Shown here piece after piece: positions 26,232 to 32,656 of a stretch of 32,656 nucleotides of DNA (within the stretch, counting starts at the first letter, position 1; each line of letters opens with the position of its first letter). The stretch spans positions 26,406 to 59,061 of the forward strand of contig DLST01000015.1 of NCBI GenBank assembly GCA_002500745.1, read 5' to 3'. The notes below the pieces were generated by a model that saw only the letters and a list, made by a program, of their open reading frames with translations, searched no databases and was not told the DNA's origin. The stretch is from Sphingobacterium sp. UBA7855. GTDB taxonomy: Bacteria; Bacteroidota; Bacteroidia; Sphingobacteriales; Sphingobacteriaceae. A program made the translations under genes and the position numbers.

Positions 26232-28472
26232 CTACTTCAAATACCAATCGAGATTCTGAGAACCGCCACTCAACGCCCATCCTTCAAATTTCGGATAAAC
26301 TCCAGTTATTTTCTTATACTCATTTGGATAAATGAAAGATACTGGAACACATAATCCCCAAGGCTCCCCTTTAGATGATTTGAATGGATCATTAGCAGAA
26401 AGTCGTCCTTTTGAAGTTTGATTCTCAACCAAGGCTTTGTTCATTTTATCTGTACCTTTGTATCCAACCAAATGAATTTCACTTCGAGAATTCACTTTAT
26501 ATCCATTTGTGACAATAAATGAGTTCAAATCAGCATATGTAAAATTATCCAAAGGTGTAGTAAACTCTATGACAACCTCGGATTCAACAGGCTGATAACT
26601 ACCATTTACCGTAGAAATAAATTGCGTATCTGAAATACCAAAGGCACGGTGCGCATCATCACAAATTGTAATCACGGCGTACTTCTGATTAGACTCGACA
26701 CCATTTGAACCTAAAGGTAAGTTCTGTCCAACCAAGTTTGTATTTGAATATTTTACGGATTTTACGTTAGTCGCTAATACTCCATCCAACTGAATAGCTG
26801 CAGCTAATCTATTTTTAGCCCCAACAGATCTAATTTTATTTATCAATTTAACCTTAGTAACTTTATTAGCTGCATTCTGCACTTTCGTAATTGCTACATC
26901 CACCACAAAGTCATTCATATCATAATCCCCAATCGACGGCCAATTATCTTCAAATGCATACGAATAAGTACCTAAATTAACCTCAGTAACAGTTTGGTCT
27001 GTCGGATTGCCACCAGAAGCGTTATTACCACCGGCGTTACAAGAAGTCCCCTGAATCACTACGGTCGACTTATCGTAAGGGACCAATTTCGCTGGACTAT
27101 TGACCACATAATATGTACTCCATTGTGCGTTAGCTGTATGATCTGAGCAAGCTACCTCTAAGTTACCACCATACGTAATGGCCATCCACTGGTTGCTTAC
27201 ATCAACCTTTTTGAGACGGGCCAATGCCTGACCCGAAGTCGGTCCAGTCATGGTGCTCGCCTGGCTGTTAAATTTAGCCAAAGTCTTCACATCCAAAATA
27301 GAAGCTGCTGCTAAATTGATTTTCGTACCACCGGCATCTAATTTATCTAAACTTAATAGAGCGCCTTGAGCCACCGAAATTGTCGCACCATTGGTCGTCA
27401 ATGAATTGATTACTGTATGACAAACAGCCTCCAACGTTGCATTCGTCAAGGTAGCGTTCTGTACAGTAAGCGTTCCCTCATTACGCACCACCGTACCGTT
27501 TGTAGTACTGCTCAGATTTTGGATTGTAGCCACCCCATAGTTGGTAAAATTACCATTAGTGATATCTGCTTTATCCGCAGTAAGCGTACCATAATTGACA
27601 TACAGCGTATTATTTTTTGTCTCCATTTTGGAAAGTGAAGCCGATCCATAGTTGACAAAGCCACCCACCGTATTCTGCGTTACATTAACGAGGTCAATGG
27701 AACCCGCCTGCGTAATATAAAGTCCGTTATTGCTTCCAAGGTTCAATTCAAAACTTGTATTTTTCCATGACCCCTGCACGTAAATTTTTACATTGCTAGT
27801 ACCATTGTTCGCATCGATTCTACCTGTAAAGGTTACACCAGATTTAACTACATACGATTTATTAGACTCGACAGAAATAGTTGAATTGCCCGATAGCGCT
27901 ATTGCATCGGAAGGAACTACAACCGGTGTAGCTTCCACCGCTGCCGCTCTTAAGCTGCCACTTGCCAACGTCGTACTCGTCTTAGCGCCGCGCAAAACAC
28001 TCGCTTTACTAGCCGAACCCGCGCTGATGCCACCCACATTGATCGCATTTTGCTGCCCCACTTCAATCATACTGATTGCGGCAACACCAAGTGGAGAAGT
28101 CTCTCTTAAATAAATATATTTTGCGAGTGTTGGAATCATGAGCTTACCAACAAAATCCTGCCCGGATTTTGCCTGACCCGCAGCCAACACATTCGCCCCA
28201 CTACCCAACGTCGGATCATTATCAAAAAACTCCACCCGATAAAAGTATTTACCGCTGAATTTATCGTCAACTGCAACGCGCACATCGACAGCGCGTGTCG
28301 AATTCCACATAAAATCAGTTGGGACATTAACGCCAGCAGGAAATAAGGATGAAGAATCGGAGCCTGCAGTAGTATCGTTGTACAAATCCTTTACTTTCGA
28401 ACAACTTGCCCCGAAGAGCGTAATCCCCGCAAGACCCACCAAGAAGAGATTAAAGCTTTTTATGTTACACAT
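26232..28472 (-). CDS. LruC-domain secreted lipoprotein with beta-solenoid repeats
   Basis: This 746-aa protein has a lipoprotein signal peptide from the ATG at 28472, with the putative lipidated Cys24 in LFGASCSK; the frame is open seven codons further upstream. Residues about 257-390 form an imperfect repeat of about 19 residues (VNYGSASL, VNYGTLTA, TNYGVATI, RNEGTLTV), suggesting a beta-helix. The C-terminal third starts with FEDNWPSIGDYDMNDFVVDV near residue 505, the acidic LruC/DUF4842 signature, and runs to the end. Such proteins are surface or outer-membrane lipoproteins of unknown function. The gene is separated from the EPS operon by a hairpin terminator. An adhesin or matrix-protein role is inference. 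Codon use and composition look richer in Ala/Thr/Asn than the neighbours, as expected for a surface protein. Confidence 0.88.
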   Translation of the reverse strand: MCNIKSFNLFLVGLAGITLFGASCSKVKDLYNDTTAGSDSSSLFPAGVNVPTDFMWNSTRAVDVRVAVDDKFSGKYFYRVEFFDNDPTLGSGANVLAAGQAKSGQDFVGKLMIPTLAKYIYLRETSPLGVAAISMIEVGQQNAINVGGISAGSASKASVLRGAKTSTTLASGSLRAAAVEATPVVVPSDAIALSGNSTISVESNKSYVVKSGVTFTGRIDANNGTSNVKIYVQGSWKNTSFELNLGSNNGLYITQAGSIDLVNVTQNTVGGFVNYGSASLSKMETKNNTLYVNYGTLTADKADITNGNFTNYGVATIQNLSSTTNGTVVRNEGTLTVQNATLTNATLEAVCHTVINSLTTNGATISVAQGALLSLDKLDAGGTKINLAAASILDVKTLAKFNSQASTMTGPTSGQALARLKKVDVSNQWMAITYGGNLEVACSDHTANAQWSTYYVVNSPAKLVPYDKSTVVIQGTSCNAGGNNASGGNPTDQTVTEVNLGTYSYAFEDNWPSIGDYDMNDFVVDVAITKVQNAANKVTKVKLINKIRSVGAKNRLAAAIQLDGVLATNVKSVKYSNTNLVGQNLPLGSNGVESNQKYAVITICDDAHRAFGISDTQFISTVNGSYQPVESEVVIEFTTPLDNFTYADLNSFIVTNGYKVNSRSEIHLVGYKGTDKMNKALVENQTSKGRLSANDPFKSSKGEPWGLCVPVSFIYPNEYKKITGVYPKFEGWALSGGSQNLDWYLK

Positions 28473-28719
28473 AATTAAATAATAATAGATCAATGTTAAA
28501 CAATTCTATCAGTCGACCGAGACAGGACTTTAATATTTGGCTTTTATACAATACTATTAATGTCGAACTGCTTGAAGCAAAGATATAACTAATTTTAGTG
28601 AGTAAATGACAAAATGCGCAAGTCCAGTATAAATTGCAAATCTTGTAGTGGTTCAACTACACTGTCGCATAGAAAACTACAAAACTAGGTTATAGTTAAA
28701 TAAAGATATTTTAGGAATA
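28473..28719. other. Intergenic region upstream of the LruC lipoprotein gene
   Basis: This is 247 bp between the AraC-gene stop and the LruC start. It holds the candidate -7 box at 28578-28585, a weaker TAGTTTTG on the minus strand at 28680-28687, and a 6-bp inverted repeat (TGTAGT/ACTACA, 28644-28661) that could be a regulator site. No terminator with a clear T-run was found for the AraC gene. Confidence 0.35.
28578..28613 (-). promoter_or_regulatory. Candidate Bacteroidota promoter for the LruC gene
   Basis: The minus strand reads TATCTTTG at 28585-28578 (TAnnTTTG) and TTTG at 28613-28610. The spacing of 24 bp is slightly longer than the usual 19-23. It would give a leader of roughly 100 nt. 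Confidence 0.4.
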
Positions 28720-29550
28720 TTATCCTTGCCAACGTTTACGGTACTCAGTTGGCGTCAAGGCCGTTTCTTTTAAAAAAAATGTACTAAAGTTATTAACGTC
28801 TGCATAACCGAGCTCCCAAGCAATCTGCTTAATGCTGAGTGATGATTCAGTAATCAGCTTTTTACTCACTCGAAGCAACTCTTCGGTGATCAGCTCTTTT
28901 GGCGTGGCCCTTAGCACATCTTTCGTTAAGTTAGTTAGTTTTTTAGTTGCGATATTTAGCTCTTGAGCATAGAAAGCTACACGTTTTTCTTTTTTTACAT
29001 ACTGCTCTACCAACTCCTGGAAACGTCTTACGAGCTTTATATCTGCACTCTGCCCCACCAGTTCATCCGACTGTCTATCTTCAGCATATATCGCAGCTAA
29101 GAGTACAATTTGTTTAACAATATTGTGAGCCAAATCGCGATATATCACCTGATTATAATTCTGCTTAGATAGTTTAAGCTGCATACCCACAAATTCATAG
29201 TAGGTTGCATACTCCATAGGCACACGCAACACATGGTAGTTATATTCGTTTGTATTAAAAGATTTGAAGTTTCGCAGAAAAGCAGTATCAACCGCCGTAC
29301 GGGCAAAAAAACTTTCCGAAAAATAAATAATTAGAAAAGGTCGGGACTCATCTGGGTTAGCTTCAATTTTTATCCCCTTCGGAATCAACACCAGACAGTA
29401 TTCTTCAATTTCTTTAATCTGATTATTGATCCGTATACTACAACCGCCCTTTGATACAAAAAGAACCACATAATTTTCTTTTGCTGTTGCATCCGTTACT
29501 TCCGAAGGCTCCTGCGCTACACCAATGACCCGCTGAACTCCAAATTCCAT
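28720..29550 (-). CDS. AraC-family transcriptional regulator
   Basis: This 276-aa regulator has an N-terminal cupin-like half (VVLFVSKGGCSIRINNQIK, then YCLVLIPKGIKIEAN) and a C-terminal double helix-turn-helix. The DNA-binding half includes VAFYAQELNIATKKLTNL, then LITESSLSIKQIAWELGYADVNNFSTFFLKETALTPTEYRKRW with the usual GYxDxxxFSxFFKK-type signature (split here for length; the motif GYADVNNFSTFF is explicit). It is full length with no frameshift. It lies upstream of the LruC gene on the same strand and may regulate it; no metabolic genes suggest an inducer. It shares its layout with the broken AraC gene at 31156-31983. Confidence 0.92.
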   Translation of the reverse strand: MEFGVQRVIGVAQEPSEVTDATAKENYVVLFVSKGGCSIRINNQIKEIEEYCLVLIPKGIKIEANPDESRPFLIIYFSESFFARTAVDTAFLRNFKSFNTNEYNYHVLRVPMEYATYYEFVGMQLKLSKQNYNQVIYRDLAHNIVKQIVLLAAIYAEDRQSDELVGQSADIKLVRRFQELVEQYVKKEKRVAFYAQELNIATKKLTNLTKDVLRATPKELITEELLRVSKKLITESSLSIKQIAWELGYADVNNFSTFFLKETALTPTEYRKRWQG

Positions 29551-29912
29551 AATTATTATTTACTGCATATAAGGCCTGACAACCATTTCGTAATGCTGAA
29601 ATAGGGAGCAATTTAGCAAATAAATCCCGAACACAAAAAAATGCATTTTCAAACCTTGAAATGCACTTCAAGTATAACCCTGATATAACATGAACCCTTA
29701 AACATATTCCCAAGCAGGCAATCACCAACTACATGTAAAAAACTATAAAAGGTGCAGGGACAACAACAAACAAGAAATTATTTAAAATAAGTTTGAACTA
29801 CAGATGTGCATGCAAATTGTTTCCTAACCAACTAATCTATCAGGCAAACCATTATCACCATCCACCCTCATTTTGAACAAATTATGTTAACCAGATTATA
29901 GATCTATATACA
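29551..29912. other. Intergenic region between AraC gene and discoidin-like remnant
   Basis: This 362-bp stretch holds a minus-strand terminator (29635-29665) and otherwise no supported gene. The three minus-strand frames between 29666 and 29912 are interrupted; a short open piece (FKMRVDGDNGLPDRLVG) gives no recognisable family. I see no exact TAnnTTTG facing the AraC gene. Confidence 0.4.
29635..29665 (-). terminator. Rho-independent terminator, minus strand
   Basis: On the minus strand TGCATTTCAA pairs with TTGAAAATGCA (one bulged base), with a 3-nt loop, followed directly by seven T residues. It would end a transcript coming from the remnant gene at 29913-30392, whose stop is about 250 bp upstream, and it insulates the AraC gene downstream. 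Confidence 0.75.
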
Positions 29913-30392
29913 TTATAACTTGAAAAGATAAAAAATTGTAATATGAACAGAAAAAGTAATCAAACTTCCAAAAAATAGATAATGTGCCGGATCCAATAGA
30001 AAATTAAGCTGAATTTGCGAAGCCATTCTTTCATTCGAAAAAGGAAAAGTAATCTCTACATCCTTACTATCAAATAATAGCCAATTGTAACTATAATCCG
30101 TTGTTCCCGATAAGCCATCATTCAGTGTTGTTTTTCCATTCGCTGGAAAATCTTCCAAAAAAGAAGGTTTAAACTGAGGATGTATTCCTTGGAGCAATGA
30201 AGGCAAATAGGGTTTATTTAATAGTGTGAGCCATTGCTGCCGGTATTGCTCGAGACTGCCGTTGACTTCAGCCAACTCGACAGCTCCCCCCCGAAGAGCA
30301 ATAACAGCATCAAGTCTAATGCCAGTTACAGAAAATAGAATTGCGCAAAATAGAGATTTTGCACACGATAATCCACAGTTTTTACACCCCAT
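29913..30392 (-). pseudogene. Remnant of a secreted protein with C-terminal discoidin-like domain
   Basis: This 159-aa frame has a Cys-rich hydrophobic start (residues 1-25) and then a helical stretch ending YRQQWLTLLNKPYLP. After it comes a block resembling the discoidin-like C-terminal domain of Bacteroidota glycoside hydrolases and DUF4838 proteins: TTLNDGLSGTTDYSYNWL, KDVEITFPF and IQLNFLLDPAHYLFFGSLIT. In those families this domain follows a large catalytic part, and the strand after FFP..I.FS continues; here both sides are missing and the tail HITIFYLFKL is not family-like. I therefore read it as a truncated remnant, though an expressed small protein is possible. A TACCTTTG box lies 72 bp upstream of its ATG. 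Confidence 0.5.
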
Positions 30393-30409
30393 TATTCATT
30401 TTATTCAAC

Positions 30410-30417
30410 TAGCTTTG
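30410..30417 (+). promoter_or_regulatory. Candidate -7 element for the XRE-like regulator gene
   Basis: TAGCTTTG matches TAnnTTTG on the plus strand, about 114 bp before the ATG at 30531. No clear TTG lies at the -33 spacing, so this is tentative. Confidence 0.3.
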
Positions 30418-30464
30418 ATCATCAGTTTTCAAAAAACGCCGCATTAGACCCTAGTGTACCTATT

Positions 30465-30472
30465 CAAAGGTA
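30465..30472 (-). promoter_or_regulatory. Candidate -7 element for the discoidin-like remnant
   Basis: The minus strand reads TACCTTTG, an exact TAnnTTTG match, 72 bp before the remnant's ATG. A -33 TTG was not identified. Confidence 0.35.
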
Positions 30473-30530
30473 TTGACTAAATCGTATTGTAAAACGCTCT
30501 TTAGATAAAATTGCAGTGAAAAGATTAAGT

Positions 30531-31145
30531 ATGGGAAAAATATCAGATCAGCAATTAGCAGAGATAATTTCAAAAAGAATACTGGAAATCATAAATTTAA
30601 CCGGGCTGACCATCGAGAGCCTTGCCAGTCTGGCTAATGTTTCCACATCAACTATCCGGAGTGCTTACCGTAAAAACAGTTCACTATCTGTAGACAGTCT
30701 ATCAAAAATATGCTTACCTTTTACTATAAAGCTTTCAGACTTTTTTGATACAGCTTTATCGTTAAAAATTGAAGTAGAAAACCTGCCCCATTTGATGTAC
30801 TTGAAAAAACGCCTTATTGTAAATGGAGAATTAAAAAACTCCAAATTACCTATAGATGAAAGAATCAATCGGAGCGAGCATCACAGGAGACAGCGAGCAC
30901 TCATTGCCAATATTATCCTCCAATCCAATTACTTTGAGACCCCAAGAACAATCGATACGATGATCCGTGATTTTAAAAAAGAGTATCATATAAATTTCAC
31001 TCCCGAGAGATTATACGCCTTACTTTTAAAGCATTTAGGCAGTGGGCTGCTCAACAAAAGGGCTTTACCGAAATTAGCTCAAAGAATGCCAGCCAGTAGA
31101 CGCCCTTACCTCTACTTTAAAAAAGAGTCGAAAAAGCAAGGATAG
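30531..31145 (+). CDS. XRE-like helix-turn-helix protein with uncharacterised C-terminal region
   Basis: This 204-aa protein has an N-terminal HTH (about residues 5-70): RILEIINLTGLTIESLASLA and NVSTSTIRSAYR form the two core helices of an XRE/Cro-like fold, followed by SLSKICLPFTIKLSDFFD. The C-terminal 100 residues are basic and helical (SEHHRRQRALIANIILQSNY; FTPERLYALLLKHLGSGLLN) and match no family I recognise. I chose the ATG at 30531; a GTG at 30516 would add five residues. It converges on the broken AraC gene with only 10 bp between the stops. It is probably a transcriptional regulator; its target is unknown. Confidence 0.75.
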   Translation: MGKISDQQLAEIISKRILEIINLTGLTIESLASLANVSTSTIRSAYRKNSSLSVDSLSKICLPFTIKLSDFFDTALSLKIEVENLPHLMYLKKRLIVNGELKNSKLPIDERINRSEHHRRQRALIANIILQSNYFETPRTIDTMIRDFKKEYHINFTPERLYALLLKHLGSGLLNKRALPKLAQRMPASRRPYLYFKKESKKQG

Positions 31146-31155
31146 ACTCCCCTAA

Positions 31156-31983
31156 TTAAATCAGACGAAAGGAAAGCGGATTGTTGCCTGTCTGTCGTTT
31201 AAAAAAATTGCGAAAATTAGATTCATCCGAGAATCCCATTTCATAGGAAATCTGAGATATCGACAGATTAGTATGCTGAATATAGCGCAAAGCCTGCTCA
31301 GTGACAACAGTCGATATGACACATTTAGCCGATTTACCGCTAACAGACAAACACAACTCCGTCAGCTTCCGTGGCGAAAGGTGCATACGGTCCGCATAAT
31401 ATTGTACACTGGTATGCTCGCGGTAATGCTTATGTAAAAGCACGGAAAATCTATTAAATGACTGAATAGATGTAGTCTCTACAGATGACCGCACTATGTC
31501 CAACGTTAGCATTTTTTGATACCCGTCTAGTAATAAAGATTCAAAGCAATGATGCGCAACCATCCTATCGATTGCACAATCCCCAGTACATCCTTGCAAA
31601 CGCGCCACGATAAGTTTCTTAAAAACCAGATATGATCTGCATTCACGCATTGACAGAAAAGGTTGATTTCCAAAAAATAATCCCGAATGCAGTATTTCAG
31701 TATCATCTTTCGACCTTTCGTAAAAGTCTGCTGTGAACCACAGCAAGTATCCTTCTGCAACTTTAGCTTCAGCAAGCTCGACTTCGTATTGTGGTCCGAT
31801 GAATATGAGTTCGTTTGCAGCAAAATCATAGGACAATCAACCAATTTTTATACGGACAGGCGAGCAGGTACGAATAATTGAAAAAACCGAAGCATTGTGC
31901 AGCCTCTTACTAAGATGACTACAATATTCAGCGAGATGAAGCACATCAAACTGCCGCTCTTTTTTTTTTTTCCTATAACTGAT
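31156..31983 (-). pseudogene. AraC-family regulator gene interrupted by an in-frame TGA
   Basis: The intact 3' part (31156-31836) encodes the C-terminal HTH half: ISQISYEMGFSDESNFRNFFKRQTGNNP, and VQYYADRMHLSPRKLTELC upstream. Reading on in the same frame, TGA occupies 31839-31837, and beyond it the frame stays open with a plausible AraC N-terminus: RQFDVLHLAEYCSHLSKRLH, then FSIIRTCSPVRIKIG, which joins directly to LSYDFAANELIFIGPQYEVE. That continuity argues for a nonsense mutation. No ATG is in frame; a run of 12 A at 31971-31960 lies at the likely 5' end, and one extra A would join an ATG at 31997 to this frame. Internal initiation at TTG 31836 would give a 226-aa protein. Confidence 0.75.
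31960..31971. repeat. 12-bp homopolymer (T on plus, A on minus) at the 5' end of the broken AraC gene
   Basis: Twelve consecutive T on the plus strand lie just after the stop of the response regulator gene. Homopolymers of this length slip readily during replication and are also prone to sequencing error. Here a +1 or -2 change would fuse the AraC frame to an upstream ATG at 31997. Confidence 0.85.
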
Positions 31984-32419
31984 TTACAAAATTCCATTTC
32001 CTGAACAAATTCTTCTCAAAATCAATAATATCCAGATTTTCACAGAGCATAGTATAATGATAGATAGAGTTCAACATCTTTCGGGGAGATTGTTTTGAAA
32101 AAACAAGTTTTACACCACTATCCAAAAATCTCTTTTTTTCATCTGCACTTTCGCTGGCAGAATAACCAAATAAACGAATCATCGGATACCGACGTCGCAA
32201 TAAACGAGCCGTTTCCATACCGTCCATCTCCGGCATATGCAAATCCAGAATACACACATCTGGATGATCGATACTCTTCTCAAGGAGATGAACAAGCTCC
32301 TTTCCATTGTGACAAGAATATAGCATCTCATAGTTCCCCATTTCGCGAGCCAAATGTTCAATTACTTTCACGTGCAATACATTATCATCTACAAATGCAA
32401 GTTTTAATTTACTGTCCAT
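31973..32419 (-). CDS. Single-domain response regulator
   Basis: This 148-aa protein has a receiver domain with Asp11/Asp12, phospho-acceptor Asp59 in CILDLHMPEMDG, Ser88 in GYSASE and Lys109 in FSKQSP. The layout resembles NarL/LuxR-type receivers, but instead of a DNA-binding domain it ends with a 30-residue tail (about 118-148: YHYTMLCENLDIIDFEKNLF and a basic end). It may be an orphan signalling protein or have lost its output domain. Just downstream on the same strand is the interrupted AraC gene. No kinase gene lies next to it within the window. Confidence 0.9.
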   Translation of the reverse strand: MDSKLKLAFVDDNVLHVKVIEHLAREMGNYEMLYSCHNGKELVHLLEKSIDHPDVCILDLHMPEMDGMETARLLRRRYPMIRLFGYSASESADEKKRFLDSGVKLVFSKQSPRKMLNSIYHYTMLCENLDIIDFEKNLFRKWNFVNQL

Positions 32420-32656
32420 GGAGGTGATTGCTAAATTATAAATTTGACACCTTATAATCTACACGATGGCTGTGCTTAAATTCACGATTGAAACACATGT
32501 ACATTGACTTGTCGAAACTTTCCTGTATAATTAAAAGCATTTCAATTTTAGGCGCGATATATCTCTGTTTACTACTCATATTTAGGTCAATTATAATTTT
32601 TTCTACAAACTTGTACGAGCTATTTTAATTGTAAATTATTAGTCTAATTCAGACTA
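32420..32656. other. Upstream region of the response regulator, to the window edge
   Basis: This is 237 bp of AT-rich sequence without a supported ORF. The plus strand contains TAAATTTG near 32433, facing away from the response regulator. The last 17 bp form an inverted repeat (TAGTCT/AGACTA around AATTC, 32640-32656) that may belong to a feature beyond the window. Confidence 0.35.

Noticed and set aside
27300..27700. Repetitive sequence considered as a CRISPR array
   Set aside because: Repeats are imperfect, in frame, have no spacers of constant length and encode a protein solenoid.
29438..29728. Minus-strand open frame of 96 aa across the AraC start
   Set aside because: It overlaps the conserved AraC N-terminus in another frame, spans the terminator hairpin and has no family features.
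32640..32656. Short inverted repeat at the window edge
   Set aside because: Six-base arms in AT-rich sequence are weak evidence, and the context beyond the edge is not visible.

Overview
The window looks like chromosomal DNA of a Bacteroidota bacterium, most likely Sphingobacteriaceae (Sphingobacterium or Pedobacter type). This rests on low GC, weak Shine-Dalgarno signals, TAnnTTTG-type promoter candidates, a LruC-domain lipoprotein, and a sugar transferase with the VGNRP signature I associate with this phylum. The genus is inference; no rRNA or tRNA gene is present to anchor it.

About 26 kb (49-26094) is one surface-polysaccharide (EPS or capsule) locus of Wzx/Wzy type. From 26094 to 3361 every gene is on the minus strand, and no gap exceeds about 125 bp. 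In transcription order they are: a single-domain response regulator; an initiating sugar transferase with a degenerate receiver domain at its N-terminus; a half-length TolC-like protein; a large Wzz/GumC-like co-polymerase whose kinase-like tail has no P-loop; a Wzy/O-antigen-ligase-like polymerase; two GT2 enzymes; an acetyltransferase; a GT2; a Wzx flippase; a GT4-like enzyme; a GT-D-fold enzyme; two tandem paralogous GT4 enzymes; two more GT2 enzymes; a multi-PAS histidine kinase; a membrane-anchored endonuclease/exonuclease/phosphatase-family protein; a receiver-histidine kinase; and a UDP-glucuronate decarboxylase-like SDR. A CpsB/CapC-type PHP phosphatase on the plus strand and a WbpM/CapD-type sugar dehydratase on the minus strand complete the locus. 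The sugar enzymes suggest xylose-type and 4-keto-6-deoxy-HexNAc-derived residues in the glycan.

The most unusual point is that EPS genes and phosphorelay genes share this array: two histidine kinases, one free receiver and one receiver-like domain fused to the priming enzyme, with no DNA-binding output domain. This suggests post-translational control of glycan initiation. The export side is also unusual: a pseudo-kinase co-polymerase sits next to a half-size TolC, with no SLBB/Wza exporter and no active tyrosine kinase in the window, although a tyrosine-phosphatase-type gene is present.

From 26.1 kb rightward the region is accessory. It holds a terminator hairpin, a large secreted LruC lipoprotein with a repeat solenoid, an intact AraC regulator, a remnant of a discoidin-like domain, an XRE-like regulator, an AraC gene broken by an in-frame TGA, and a second single-domain response regulator. 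I saw no transposase, CRISPR array, tRNA or rRNA.
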